A DNA stretch of 64,000 nucleotides. Source: Chondrus crispus (taxonomy: Eukaryota; Rhodophyta; Florideophyceae; Gigartinales; Gigartinaceae). This document shows positions 8,508 through 18,332 of the stretch, one piece after another (the first letter of the stretch is position 1; each line of letters begins with the position of its first letter). The notes under the pieces were generated by a model. That model saw only the letters and a list, made by a program, of their open reading frames with translations, ran no database searches and was not told the DNA's origin. The translations under genes and the position numbers were made by a program. The stretch lies in NCBI RefSeq assembly GCF_000350225.1, contig NW_005179283.1:241001-305000 (forward strand), in the 5' to 3' direction.

Positions 8508-9583
8508 AGACGGTTACGTCCACGCGGTCGCGTGAGCCGTCTTGTCCCCACGAACTCGACCGGTCCCCACGTGCTCGCCTAGGTCACGGGGGGTATTGTC
8601 CGATAATACACCCCTCGCCACCGGAAGCGAGCACGGTAGCCCCTGCAATGCCGATACAGGGGGGAGCGAACGTCGAGGCCTCCGTAAGCCCGACGTTCGG
8701 AGAGGACAGCACCGGGACGCCCGTAGTACCGGTGATGGGTAACGAAAAGGACGGGAGTACCGACGACCGAAAAGAACAGGTCGACCTCCAGACTCCTGTG
8801 AGGCCAAGGGAGCCGACGAAATGTCCGCCACGTACGGACTCAAGCACCAGAGGGGGCATCACGGAGACGCGGAAGCCCCACGACTCAGGTAGAAGGAAAC
8901 GCAGGAGGGGCCAGAACCGAAGGCGACGACCTCGGCGGAACGATCTCGCCGAACGGGTTGCGCCCAAGATGGTCGACGGCATTGTATGCCTCATGACGTC
9001 CAAGATATATAACGTCCTTGGCTCCGTGGCCACCGAAGGTAACGCGTTCAAGCCCCACACGATCGCCGTCGATACGTGTTCGGGCTACAACATAGTGAGG
9101 AAGGCCGACCCCCCTCCCGACTGGACCCGCTTCGTAATACGGGACGCGCCATTACTCCGACTGGCTGGCGCGAACAGTAACCCGCTTCGACTTACGGCGG
9201 TCGTCCGCCTTGCAGTCCGTTTGCGGAACACGACGTTCCGTATACCGTTCGTGGTGGCGGAACAGCTTGCCGTTCCCGTTCTTCTCGGCACGGCGTTCAT
9301 CGATGCCCACGTACGTAGCATCGACATCGACGGACAGAAGCTCGAACTTCGACACGGTGGCTCCGTAGCCATCGTCGACGGAAAGGGGAAGCCGACTCCC
9401 CCTACAAGGCGACACGGACGCCAAACAAGCCGGCCGGATGTACGGGATGAGGCCCCGCAGGCGATCCGACTCGCTGGGTTACCATCCCCGCAATGTCGCA
9501 AGCCGGAGTGCGCGTCACCACCACGGGGAGGGGCCTCGTGTTCCCGGAACCAAAGCCCTCACTCCAACACCGACATGGAGTGA
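8492..9583 (+). CDS. pro: Gy1 protease (Gag-Pro frameshift product)
   Basis: The frame is open from 8492 (just after a TAG at 8489) and overlaps gag by 16 nt. The first in-frame ATG is at 8648. The N-terminal part is low-complexity, with a strongly basic block GRRKRRRGQNRRRRPRR that could bind RNA or serve as a nuclear signal. The retropepsin core follows: IAVDTCSGYNIV (catalytic Asp at 9071-9073; DTCSG in place of DTGA) and the second signature VPVLLGTAFIDAH near 9267-9300. The C-terminal quarter is basic and overlaps the pol frame for 133 nt. A frameshift product is more likely than an independent start at 8648, because the overlap contains an A6-G tract. Confidence 0.85.
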   Translation, partial: FEKRVKTVTSTRSREPSCPHELDRSPRARLGHGGYCPIIHPSPPEASTVAPAMPIQGGANVEASVSPTFGEDSTGTPVVPVMGNEKDGSTDDRKEQVDLQTPVRPREPTKCPPRTDSSTRGGITETRKPHDSGRRKRRRGQNRRRRPRRNDLAERVAPKMVDGIVCLMTSKIYNVLGSVATEGNAFKPHTIAVDTCSGYNIVRKADPPPDWTRFVIRDAPLLRLAGANSNPLRLTAVVRLAVRLRNTTFRIPFVVAEQLAVPVLLGTAFIDAHVRSIDIDGQKLELRHGGSVAIVDGKGKPTPPTRRHGRQTSRPDVRDEAPQAIRLAGLPSPQCRKPECASPPRGGASCSRNQSPHSNTDME

Positions 9584-12500
9584 GGTTGACGAATGGCGTC
9601 GCCGAGGTTCTGCCGAATCAGACCTTCGACGTCATCGTCGCGAACTTTTCGCTACGGGAAAGGCGGCTTCCGAAGCACACCGTCGTGGGATACGCGAAGC
9701 GCAACCCCCTCGCGATCCTCACACCCGAACGGAGGGTTGCCGAGGGGATCGCGCACGCGCTACACCTGACCGACTTGACCGATCAAGTCGGGAAGGCCGG
9801 AGCTGGACGACCGAGCTCCGACGAACGGACGACCGTCGTGAAGAAAGGGGTGGTAACGGACGAACGGCCACCTCAAGACCAACCGACGGCGGAGGGTACT
9901 GTACCCCCGCAGAAAAAGGATCCCGAAAATCCACCGATGGATTGGGAAAAAGAAATCGACTTGTCATACATCGACGATGACAAGCTCCGTGGCCACGTAC
10001 TCGAGATGCTCCGTAAGCACTCGAGCCTGTGGAGCGGTGCGCTCGGAACTATACGAGCGACGGAACACCGCATTCCTCTCGAACCGGGTACGAAGCCGAT
10101 ACGTTCGATGCCCTACCGTAAGGGGCCCGCGATGCGCGAAATGGTCGCGAAGGAGGTCAACAAGATGTTGAACGCAGGGGTTATCGAACCCGCGAGCACC
10201 GAGTGGGCGTCCCCGGTGGTGCTCGTACCGAAGAAAGACGGATCTCTTCGGTTCTGCGTGGACTACCGGCGTCTCAACGCGAAGACTGCAGCGGATTCGT
10301 ATCCGCTGCCTCGGATGGACGACTGCATTGACTCGCTGGGAGACGCAGCCGTCTTCACCACGTTGGACTGCAATTCCGGTTATTGGCAGATCCCGGTCGC
10401 TCCGGAAGACCGGGATAAGACCACGTTTACTACGCACATGGGCACGTTTCGCCACTTGCGCATGCCGTTCGGACTAAAAGGGGCACCGGCCACCTTCCAA
10501 CGCGCACTCGACATCATCCTATCTGGCGTACGTTGGCAAATATGCCTCGTGTACCTGGATGATGTCATCGTGTTCTCACGTACGCACGGAGAACACGCGA
10601 AACATCTCGACATTGTCTTGAGCTTGCTGCGGAGTGCCGGAATCTCCCTCAAGCTCAAGAAGTGTAGCTTCTTTCAACCGAAGGTACACTACCTGGGGCA
10701 CGTCATTTTCCCAGGTAAGTTAAGTGTGGCCGATACGGCGGCCCACGCCTTCAAGACCTTCACATTCCCGAGGACGCTGACGCAAGTGCGCTCGTTCCTC
10801 GGGGCGTGCAACGTATACCGCCGATTCGTTAAGGGGTTCGCGAAGATAGCCCGTCCTCTGACCGACATGACGCGTAAGGATTCGGATCCTGACTTCTACA
10901 TCCCCACGGAGGCGCAACGGGAGGCGTTCGAGAACCTCAAGAAGTCCATGATCGCTCCGCCGATCCTCGCCCTTCCGCGGTACGGCCGTCCGTACATGAT
11001 CGACACGGATGCGAGCGCCTACCAGTTGGGCTGCACGTTGCTCCAAGAGCACGACCAGCCAAACGATTGGCGCCCCGTAGGCTATTGGTCCTACTCGCTG
11101 AACGACAGCGAGCGCAACTACAGCGCCACGGAACGCGAGTGCTTCGCCGTAGTGTGGGCCGTCCGCACACTACGGCCGTACGTTGAAGGCACGAAGTTCA
11201 CCGTCTGGACGGATCACGACGCGCTGAGGTGGCTCATGTCCCTCACGGAGAGTTCCGGAAGGCTCACCCGGTGGCGGCTACGTCTGGCTGAATACGATTT
11301 CACCATCCAGTACCGCCCCGGGCGCGTGCACCAAGTACCGGACGCCTTGTCACGCCTCGTGTCGCCAAGAGTCGCCGGCGACCCCCGCCCGGCCATCGAA
11401 GTGGATGACGACATCCCCACCTTCGACGCGGGTACGACCGTTCGAGACGTATCGAACGAGCTCGCGGACCACGTCTGTACCGGAAATTGCGACCACGAGG
11501 TCGAACACGTCTTCGCGACGACGCGAAGCGAAGCTGGGCCACGAAGAAGGCCGGGCGTCCGAACGCGCGACGAACCAAGGGACGACGACGAAGCCCCCGT
11601 TCTCCAAGGACCCAGTCCGTTCTGGGAGGAGAACGACGAGTTCGACGCCGTTGATCTCGAACGCGCCGAAGAATCCGAAGTCGGGGCGCCCGCCTCCACG
11701 GTCGCTCCTCCGCAGGACGACCTACCGGCCCCTCTTACGTTTGAGGAGATCGCCGAGGAGCAACGCGTGGATGACTTCTGCCAAACCGTTTTGGCACGAC
11801 AGTCAGAGTCCCGGGACTCCGCGTTCTTCGAGGACCACCAGGGGGTGCTCAAGCGGAGACACCCCTTCGACCCTGATATCGTAGAGGTGGTGGTACCTCG
11901 GACGCTCCGCGCCAGGCTCCTTCGCCTGTGCCACAACCCGGCCATCGCGGGACACCCGGGCCAGAACCGTATGTACTACGCGCTACGTCGCGAGTACTAC
12001 TGGCCTCATCTCGCCGCAGATGTCGCCGCTACGGTGCGGGGGTGTCGGACGTGCGCGATGAACCGAGTTAAGTTGCGGAAACACCTCAACCGTTTGAGGT
12101 TGTTCCCGGCAACTCGGCCGCTCGAGAGCCTGGCTATCGACATTCTGGGTCCGCTCCCCAAGACGAAGTCAGGAAAAAGGTTCCTGCTCGTAATTACCGA
12201 CCGCTTCACTAAGCTTACGCAGGTCGTCGCGCTACGTTCGATTACCGCATACACCGTCGCAGTCGCGTTCTGCGACGCCTGGGTATTTAAGTATGGCGTT
12301 TCGCGCACCTTACTGTCGGATACCGGACCGCAGTTCAACGCCAAGTTCTTCCACAGCACGTGCCGGGTTCTCGGGATTACGAACCTATATACGTCGGCAT
12401 ATCATCCGCAGACGAACGGACAAGTCGAGCGGTACAACCGGACGATTGCCTCAATGCTGCGCAACTACGTAGGCAAGCACCAAGACGACTGGGATGTGTA

Positions 12501-13224
12501 CGTGGGGCCGCTTACGTATGCGTACAACTCCCACGTACATCGCACCACACGCACCACGCCGTTTGAGCTCGTGCTCAGCAGACCACCGCCAGAGTTCTCC
12601 CTTCGAAGAGTCGACGATGGCGTTCCCCCTGCCGACAGGGGGAATCAGCGAGCTGAGTTCCTAAAAACGCTGGACGATACGATACAAAAAGCCTACGGAA
12701 GCTTGTGTTGGACCCAAGCACGATCCAAACGCGACTTCGACAAGCGCGTTCGAAGAATTAACGCACGTCTTAAGCCCGGGAATTACGTGTACCTGAACCC
12801 CTCCGATGGGGGGAAGACGTCGAACAAACTCGCATCACCGGCAGTCGGACCGTACCGAGTGCTCGCGAATGACAAACGCACCATCACGATCGACCGCGAT
12901 GGTGTGACCGAGCGCGTCTCCGCAGACCGCTGCGTGTACTCACCCCCACCGGCGAACGAGCCTCGGGCGAGCACGACTACACCCAGTGACCTTGCCGTCA
13001 AGGTCAGGGAGGGGACGCAGTTCGCAGTAGAACGGCTGCTCAAGCACCGGGTCATGGAGGATGGAACTCCGGAGTTCCTCATCAAGTGGGCGGATTACGA
13101 CACGCCCACCTGGACCGCGCGGACTCACGTCCCAGAAGAGCTCGTGTCTCGCTACGCGAAACGACTTCGAGTGCGCACCGGTAGGGACCTCATTTCGGAC
13201 CTGAACGCGGACGTTCAGTCTTGA
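9451..13224 (+). CDS. pol: Gy1 Pol: RT, RNase H, integrase, chromodomain
   Basis: A complete Gypsy pol frame, open from 9451 with first ATG at 9493 (1243 aa from there). Residue numbers count from that ATG. Reverse transcriptase has FCVDYRRLN and the catalytic YLDD at 354-357. RNase H has IDTDASAYQLG (Asp506) and WTDHDALRWLM. Integrase has the zinc region H..GHPGQ...CRTCAMN (about 813-857) and the triad Asp883, Asp943, Glu979 (D-X59-D-X35-E). A GPYRV module follows near 1119 and a chromodomain near 1176-1230 (VERLLKHRV...FLIKWADYDTPTW). A chromodomain marks the chromovirus branch and usually directs insertion to marked chromatin. The order RT-RH-IN is Ty3/Gypsy. It lies in the -1 frame relative to protease, with a 133-nt overlap. 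Confidence 0.96.
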   Translation, partial: GPAGDPTRWVTIPAMSQAGVRVTTTGRGLVFPEPKPSLQHRHGVRLTNGVAEVLPNQTFDVIVANFSLRERRLPKHTVVGYAKRNPLAILTPERRVAEGIAHALHLTDLTDQVGKAGAGRPSSDERTTVVKKGVVTDERPPQDQPTAEGTVPPQKKDPENPPMDWEKEIDLSYIDDDKLRGHVLEMLRKHSSLWSGALGTIRATEHRIPLEPGTKPIRSMPYRKGPAMREMVAKEVNKMLNAGVIEPASTEWASPVVLVPKKDGSLRFCVDYRRLNAKTAADSYPLPRMDDCIDSLGDAAVFTTLDCNSGYWQIPVAPEDRDKTTFTTHMGTFRHLRMPFGLKGAPATFQRALDIILSGVRWQICLVYLDDVIVFSRTHGEHAKHLDIVLSLLRSAGISLKLKKCSFFQPKVHYLGHVIFPGKLSVADTAAHAFKTFTFPRTLTQVRSFLGACNVYRRFVKGFAKIARPLTDMTRKDSDPDFYIPTEAQREAFENLKKSMIAPPILALPRYGRPYMIDTDASAYQLGCTLLQEHDQPNDWRPVGYWSYSLNDSERNYSATERECFAVVWAVRTLRPYVEGTKFTVWTDHDALRWLMSLTESSGRLTRWRLRLAEYDFTIQYRPGRVHQVPDALSRLVSPRVAGDPRPAIEVDDDIPTFDAGTTVRDVSNELADHVCTGNCDHEVEHVFATTRSEAGPRRRPGVRTRDEPRDDDEAPVLQGPSPFWEENDEFDAVDLERAEESEVGAPASTVAPPQDDLPAPLTFEEIAEEQRVDDFCQTVLARQSESRDSAFFEDHQGVLKRRHPFDPDIVEVVVPRTLRARLLRLCHNPAIAGHPGQNRMYYALRREYYWPHLAADVAATVRGCRTCAMNRVKLRKHLNRLRLFPATRPLESLAIDILGPLPKTKSGKRFLLVITDRFTKLTQVVALRSITAYTVAVAFCDAWVFKYGVSRTLLSDTGPQFNAKFFHSTCRVLGITNLYTSAYHPQTNGQVERYNRTIASMLRNYVGKHQDDWDVYVGPLTYAYNSHVHRTTRTTPFELVLSRPPPEFSLRRVDDGVPPADRGNQRAEFLKTLDDTIQKAYGSLCWTQARSKRDFDKRVRRINARLKPGNYVYLNPSDGGKTSNKLASPAVGPYRVLANDKRTITIDRDGVTERVSADRCVYSPPPANEPRASTTTPSDLAVKVREGTQFAVERLLKHRVMEDGTPEFLIKWADYDTPTWTARTHVPEELVSRYAKRLRVRTGRDLISDLNADVQS

Positions 13225-15167
13225 GGAAGGGGCCCTCAACCGTTCCGGTACGGCTAAACGCAACCGTTTCGTTACGGTTATATAAGTCTCTCGCAATTGG
13301 AAGACAAGGAACGTCAGGAAGGATAGGCCCACGGACGATCGCCGACAAACGCGAGGCATGTCAATACGTATTGACAAGCAAGGTCAGGGTTACGAACACC
13401 CATCCACAACCGTCGAAGGAGGATGCAGTACGAAGGACGCCACGGAGAGCAAGGCGCTTCGCTGGTCTCTGCGCGCATTGGGACTAGACTGTACGTACTG
13501 TCTGACAAAAAATGGCAGGCGACGACGGTCTAGGAAGGAATGGTTCACGTAATAACCGAAGGGACGAAAGAGCAGTCTCTGTTAGTGGCAAGTACGCAGA
13601 CGAAGCCCTCACCGAGAGGACGCGCGCAATGGGTTCGAAGATGCGCGCCGGTACGCGAGAGTACGCGTAGGCGAGAGGTGGAGGGTTCGGACGAACGGCC
13701 GGGAGCACGAGCCCTATAGGGCTCGCTGCACTGCAGCGCCAGTCCGCCACGGTACACTCAAAATAATGGGAGGCGTATGACAGCGCACCAATCACGGAGT
13801 GTGATTTAATTTTTGCTGAAATTATTTTGGCGGGAAAATTGGCCAAATTTTGAGGTGGTTTTTTTGGGATGATTGGATCAAGGACTCAGAGCTGTTGCTG
13901 TGCACGCACGCGCGCGCACAGGTACTGCACGCCGCTCATACGCCTGACAGCAAGCACCGGCGCCGGTGTCAATCCGCCACCAACTGCGAAGAAAATAACG
14001 AAAAAAGAGGGAGCGCGCGCGACAGACGCCACTCACGTGCGCAAAGGTGCGCACGCGCCGCATGAGGGCCACGCAATACATGGCGGGCCGACCCGCCATG
14101 GCTGTTGTACTCGGCTTCTCGGACGGTGGCATGGGAGCAAGCACCGTACACGGACCCCTCCCTCACTCCGGGAGGGAAGACGGACCCGACAACAGCTGTT
14201 ACCATCGAGGAGGACGTCCCCTCGAGAAGCGCGCACGCCACTTGGCTCCCTTGTAGTAGCCTTTCCTCCCGCAACCGCGTACTGCGCAAGCGACCCGAAC
14301 GGCACGGCGCCGTCAAGCTGGCACCAAAGTGGTAAGGCGGCACGGACAGGAAGTCGACAAGGGGACCGGGCGTGAGGGGAGGAACGGGTACGGCCCCCTT
14401 TCGGAAGCCCAAATACGGAGGGAGGGACGGCTCTCCCTACGCCCCGAGAAGGTTCTCCCTACGCCCCGAAAAGGCGGACCCTAACCCCCGCCGACGACCA
14501 AGCAGGAGGGTGAGTCCAAGGGCACTGCTCCTCGACGTCCCTGCCCCACACGGACGAGGCAGCATCCGTGCGCGCGGTAGCACGGCAGAAGGCGGTACGA
14601 CCCACTGTCCGTTTGGAGCATCAGCTCTGTCGCGTGACTTAGCCCGTGCCCTGGGGAACTGGCGTCCCGCGCCGTAGGGAGGACGCTCAGAGAAGGAGTC
14701 GAGCGCGAAGGAAGGAATTGAGGGGGGCACCACCAGACGACCGGCGACGAGATGACGGACTCGAATCGCGTAGGGGAAAGCTCCAAGGCCAGCAAGGACG
14801 AGCCACACGGAGCAACTTGCTCCCTACTTCGAACGTGGATGCTACTTCGCATGGCGAACAGTCCGTCCGGGTCGTGGGTCCGGTAGGGCATCCGCGGAAG
14901 GAGGAGTGCAGTACCGGTCGGTCGTGACGAGCTCAGCGCTCCTCATGAACGGAGGATGCATGCCACGCGTCTCCCCGCCTCCGCCGATTCCGCATGCACG
15001 GGGAAGGGCCCCCGTGGAGATGATACTTTCTCTTATCGTATACGCGCCCCGTATGCTGTCGTAGCGACCGGATGAGCAAGGAAGCAAAAAGGGGCCCTAA
15101 GTGGCTTTACGAAGATCGGAGTGATCAAGGGGGAAAGAGGCGCCGCACGAAGGAGGACAGCGCTGTA
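13225..15167. other. Gy1 spacer between pol and antisense gene
   Basis: About 1.9 kb without a convincing gene on either strand. It holds an AT-rich patch (13803-13870, including TTTAATTTTTGCTGAAATTA) in otherwise GC-rich DNA and a 22-bp tandem duplication (14432-14475). Convergent transcripts of pol and the antisense gene would end here, so this is where 3'-end signals are expected. Confidence 0.6.
14432..14475. repeat. 22-bp tandem duplication
   Basis: Two adjacent copies of TCTCCCTACGCCCCGARAAGG plus one base (14432-14453, 14454-14475), differing at about two positions. Confidence 0.85.
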
Positions 15168-15902
15168 TTAGCGGTTCGTACCGCCAGGAGGAGCCGCCGA
15201 CCCCAGAACGTAAGTGCTCGGAGGACAGTAGCTCGGATGACGGGGCGTCTCCGTCGCCACCTCATCGCGAGGGGGCATCACCACCTCGACGTGACGAGGC
15301 CAAGGGTGCGGAGGAACTACGGGCGCAACCATCTCGCCGACTGGAGGGGGAACGTACTCCCTCCCCTCATAAGGGTCCGGAATCCTCGGACGCGGCACGG
15401 AACCGGACGAAGGGTGCGTGGCGGAGAGAGATCGGAGAGTGTCACGCTCACGGCGGTAGCGATCTCGCTCAGTAACCGCACGTTCCAAAGCGCCTTCCTG
15501 ACGAAGGGAGGACTCCCGTAAGTCCCCCAGTTCACTCTGTAGCTGACTTAGCTGAGAAGAAAGGGCAGCGCGTTCATCCCCAAGGCGACACGCCTCTGCG
15601 CTACGAGCCAGGTACCAACCAGCCAGCGTACTGAGGAGGCTACTCACGCGCCAAGTTCGGTCGACCGAGTTCCCCAAGGCCAGCACAAGATCAGGGAAGG
15701 CCCTGATTTCGTCTCTCGTTAACGTGAAGTGCTGAATGGAGGCGCCGCCGGGGATGTTTAGAGGAGGGAGTGACGGAGTTGGAGACCCCACCGCGACGCC
15801 TTGACTCGCATCAAACGCGGGAGGGGCGCGGAAGGGATTCGCCCCCACATGTAGGGGGGTAGTCGGCTCTCTGTCTAAGTCCCTGTAGCGTTTCCTGCGG
15901 GC
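15168..15902 (-). CDS. Gy1 antisense ORF, segment 3 (coiled coil)
   Basis: A third open segment in the same minus frame, directly after TAA 15903-15905 and beginning with basic ARRKRYRDLDRE. A clear coiled coil follows (about 15450-15600: LGDERAALSSQLSQLQSELGDLRESS, then LERAVTERDRYRRERDTLRSL), and then a Pro-rich tail. A downstream coiled coil with a disordered tail suits an oligomerising C-terminus of the antisense protein. Whether it is made by readthrough of the TAA or lost is not visible here. Confidence 0.5.
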   Translation of the reverse strand, partial: ARRKRYRDLDREPTTPLHVGANPFRAPPAFDASQGVAVGSPTPSLPPLNIPGGASIQHFTLTRDEIRAFPDLVLALGNSVDRTWRVSSLLSTLAGWYLARSAEACRLGDERAALSSQLSQLQSELGDLRESSLRQEGALERAVTERDRYRRERDTLRSLSATHPSSGSVPRPRIPDPYEGREYVPPPVGEMVAPVVPPHPWPRHVEVVMPPRDEVATETPRHPSYCPPSTYVLGSAAPPGGTNR

Positions 15903-16865
15903 TTACCGCACCGCCGATCCAACTCCGGCGCCGCCGCGGTACGTCCCGCTGGCGGGTGGATTAGGGCGTGCCACGAAGGCGTCCGCACGACGGTCATATG
16001 CCAGAAACGTGCTGCGCAGGTTGGTCGTATAGTCCGTCCAGGGACGGTGGTTCCGTTCCGGCACGTCCAAGGAGCGGTGCATCAGGTCAAGGACGAAAGA
16101 GTAGGACCACGACACGTGCTGCGTACCGTGTTCAAGTGGATGCAACGCGACGTCAGGGAGCTCCGGAGCGACCCTACCAAGAAAAGGCAGTACCGAACCG
16201 GGCTGTACGAAGACCCTCCCGTTAATGGACACCTCGTTCATAAAAGCGTTTCCGACCGACCAAGCCCACTCTCGCTCCACGTTATAGAGGAGGACCTCGT
16301 GAGCGGGGTGGTGTCGGTCCGAGCAAGCATAGCCGAAATGCTTGAGGGCGTAGGGGAGTAAGACGTGTACTCCCAAGGAAGGAAAAGCCTCCCGTATCGA
16401 CGTGGGTAATTCAGGGAAGTCGTCCGTCGACAACCCACGTTCGAATGATGCAGACCGCAAAACGCGGCCGTCCGCCTCGCTCGCTTGGCGATAAGCAGAC
16501 CAATCGTGCAGGGCTAGGGCAATCGAATGGAGTCTCATTAAGGAACAGGCAGACTTCTGCAGTGCCGCACGCGTTCTCGAGTACGCATATGGCCGGGGGC
16601 TCACGTACAGTCCCGCCACCTCTGCAAGTACAAACCGTTGAGGACCCCGGGGGCCGGGGTGGAACATATACGTCGCCATGCGATCAACATACTCCGCCTC
16701 TTCTATACTGTATACGAATGTTCTGTCACTGGGGATTTCATCTGGTAGCTGGTATGGGGCACCGGTCCCCTCGGCCAGCAAACGTCCCAAGGCAAGCAAG
16801 GCCTCTTCGGTCAGGCCCTCTGCGTATATGAGACAGATACGTAACAGGTCGGGACGTACCCGACC
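15903..16865 (-). CDS. Gy1 antisense ORF, segment 2 (conserved family domain)
   Basis: This frame continues segment 1 after TAG 16866 and runs to TAA 15903-15905. It is divergent but aligns in order with the antisense genes at 18333-19140, 32491-33354 and 35544-36862. RPDLLRICLIYAEGLTEEALLAL matches RDPELIWTYATALGELPGGLSL. DDFPELPTS matches RYPDLPTWF. LLPYALKHFGYACS, followed by a Trp-rich helix, matches LPPCLVYHGLSM followed by a similar helix. No catalytic motif is recognised. Gly, Ala and Val codons are GC-rich like gag-pol. A shadow ORF is unlikely because independent copies keep the same motif order. It could be an accessory protein comparable in position to antisense genes of the plant Grande and RIRE2 elements, but I see no homology to them. 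Confidence 0.6.
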   Translation of the reverse strand, partial: GRVRPDLLRICLIYAEGLTEEALLALGRLLAEGTGAPYQLPDEIPSDRTFVYSIEEAEYVDRMATYMFHPGPRGPQRFVLAEVAGLYVSPRPYAYSRTRAALQKSACSLMRLHSIALALHDWSAYRQASEADGRVLRSASFERGLSTDDFPELPTSIREAFPSLGVHVLLPYALKHFGYACSDRHHPAHEVLLYNVEREWAWSVGNAFMNEVSINGRVFVQPGSVLPFLGRVAPELPDVALHPLEHGTQHVSWSYSFVLDLMHRSLDVPERNHRPWTDYTTNLRSTFLAYDRRADAFVARPNPPASGTYRGGAGVGSAVR

Positions 16866-17678
16866 CTACGAGAGGATCTCGCCGACGGTGATCCCTGATC
16901 GAGCGTAACGACGCCATGCGTACCTTAGACGACCAAGAGGAAGTGGCGTCGATCGCTCGAGGGGTACGCCCAACCACTGCGTCGTGGTTGCTGCGTCCTC
17001 CTGGGCTATACAACGGATATCCCGAGACGCCTCGGGCGGTGTCCCGGGGCGCCGACAGCTCCCATAAGCGCCATACGACCCCTCCGCGGGCTCGTACGCC
17101 GCGCTCCCCCGCCCCGACGACGGGGCCTCACCATTCCGCTCCACCCCCACGTTGGACTGCGCAGCGGCGACGGAAGCCACTGCAGGGGCGGCACCCAACT
17201 CCGTGGACAACGTAGTCTCACGGGACCGCCGCCCTTGCTGGAACGGCGGAAGGGAGGAGACCACGGGCGTAATCGACGCGTCTTGGAGCGGAGATGCCTC
17301 TTGCCTTGCCGTGGAACCTTGGGAACGGACCGGCCCTTCGACAGCTGATGTAACGATTGCGAAGCGAGACGGCTCACCGTGCAAGGGGTCTGTCCCCGCT
17401 AGGGCCCCAGTCGGCGGGGAACCTGCCATGACAACGAGAAGGGGGGAGCCGACGGGCCCGGTTGCGCGTACGATAATCAGAGAAAACAAACGCGAAGAGG
17501 GGATCAAGCAGAAATAGGGGTCAGCACGGGAGGTGGAGAAGAGAAGGGGACCGGCCAGCACGCGCATAGGCCACCGTCCGGGAAAAGAGGGGCGTGACGA
17601 TGGAACGCGATCGCAAGAGGTACGCGGAGGGCTCGAGACGACTACAAGCTCGGACATTTCCGCTCCCCTCAAGCACAT
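16866..17678 (-). CDS. Gy1 antisense ORF, segment 1 (N-terminal)
   Basis: The first segment of a long frame on the strand opposite gag-pol. ATG codons at 17678 (MCLRGAEMSEL) and 17657 (MSELVVV) are both possible starts, only about 35-55 nt inside the 3' LTR boundary. The product is rich in Ser, Pro, Ala and Gly and looks disordered up to about residue 230, then becomes ordered (LRYAWRRYARSGITVGEI) and ends at TAG 16866-16868. The next codons continue in the same frame (GRVRPDLLRICLIYAEGL), which aligns with the start of the conserved family domain, so the stop appears to interrupt one protein. Function unknown. Confidence 0.55.
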   Translation of the reverse strand: MCLRGAEMSELVVVSSPPRTSCDRVPSSRPSFPGRWPMRVLAGPLLFSTSRADPYFCLIPSSRLFSLIIVRATGPVGSPLLVVMAGSPPTGALAGTDPLHGEPSRFAIVTSAVEGPVRSQGSTARQEASPLQDASITPVVSSLPPFQQGRRSRETTLSTELGAAPAVASVAAAQSNVGVERNGEAPSSGRGSAAYEPAEGSYGAYGSCRRPGTPPEASRDIRCIAQEDAATTTQWLGVPLERSTPLPLGRLRYAWRRYARSGITVGEILS

Positions 17679-17699
17679 GTGGACGCGGACGTCCACGCT

Positions 17700-17713
17700 T
17701 GAGGGGGGGGTGG
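17700..17713 (+). other. Polypurine tract of Gy1
   Basis: A G-rich tract (TGAGGGGGGGGTGG) directly abuts the 3' LTR start TGTAG at 17714. This is the expected plus-strand primer. Confidence 0.8.
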
Positions 17714-18332
17714 TGTAGTATAACTACGAAAGAATTAGATTAGAAATTGGATCCGGCTCTGTAAGGCACGAACCTTACAGACAGCCGGTACCACACGTGT
17801 ACGGGGGCACGCGCCCCCACGTGTACTATACGTGTACGACACGTATACAGTCAGCCCCGTCGGCTGACAGTGCCGACTACAGTAGTGCCCCATAGTACAG
17901 TACGTACTGTACTAAGTTACGATAGACTAATTGTACATTAAATGACGGAGCGGACCGGCGGCGGCGAAGGGGACAAGCACGGACTTGTCCACGACCTACC
18001 GCCTAGGTCTGACTTCCAGCTTATCCTAAGGAAGCTTCCGTTAGCTACCTTAAGGCGAGACCGAGCGCGGGTAGAGGACGCGCGAGCACGCGAGCGAGCC
18101 TAGATCCACCTCCGCCCGTCAGCGCTGGAACGTAACCCAGCGCTGCTCCGGGGCGTCGAGGCGTAGATCGGCCCGCGCGAGTGCGCGTCCTCCCCCCGAT
18201 CCCGCTCTACCACGCTACCCGGGCCCGTGCTCCGGTTTCGTTAGCTGGTCCGACTTCCCCCGTCTTCTCGTACGTACGGGTCTTCCAGGACTAAGCATAC
18301 ACCCCTATCCGTTTAGGGGTGTTTATGCTACA
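17714..18332 (+). repeat. 3' LTR of Gy1
   Basis: 619 bp, starts TGTAGTATAACTACG, ends GTTTATGCTACA. About seven substitutions relative to the 5' LTR, scattered. On the minus strand its right end reads TGTAG, which supplies the TAG stop to the interrupted antisense gene at 18333-19140. Confidence 0.95.

Larger units (their letters stand above)
5242..18332 (+). mobile_element. Gy1: chromodomain Ty3/Gypsy retrotransposon with antisense gene
   Basis: A 13,091-bp element bounded by two 619-bp LTRs that I count as differing at about seven positions (about 99% identical). Internal order: primer-binding site, gag leader ORF, gag, protease, pol with C-terminal chromodomain, a 1.9-kb spacer, a long antisense frame, polypurine tract, 3' LTR. 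All core enzymatic motifs of pol are intact. The flanks do not match: TTGGG on the left against GCAAC on the right, and the left flank is Copia gag while the right flank is the antisense gene of another element. It is therefore not a simple insertion. Confidence 0.92.

Noticed and set aside
9964-10455. Minus-strand frames opposite Gy1 RT, including 11214-11945
   Set aside because: They overlap the intact pol frame, have no motifs, and no copy in Gy2; expected antisense openness in GC-rich coding DNA. This contrasts with the antisense genes beyond pol, which are conserved among copies.
13869-14891. Several overlapping frames in the Gy1 spacer on both strands
   Set aside because: Mutually overlapping, low complexity, without family matches; GC-driven openness.
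5242-18332. Antisense gene as an envelope gene
   Set aside because: It is on the wrong strand for a spliced env, and the copies show no signal peptide or membrane anchor.
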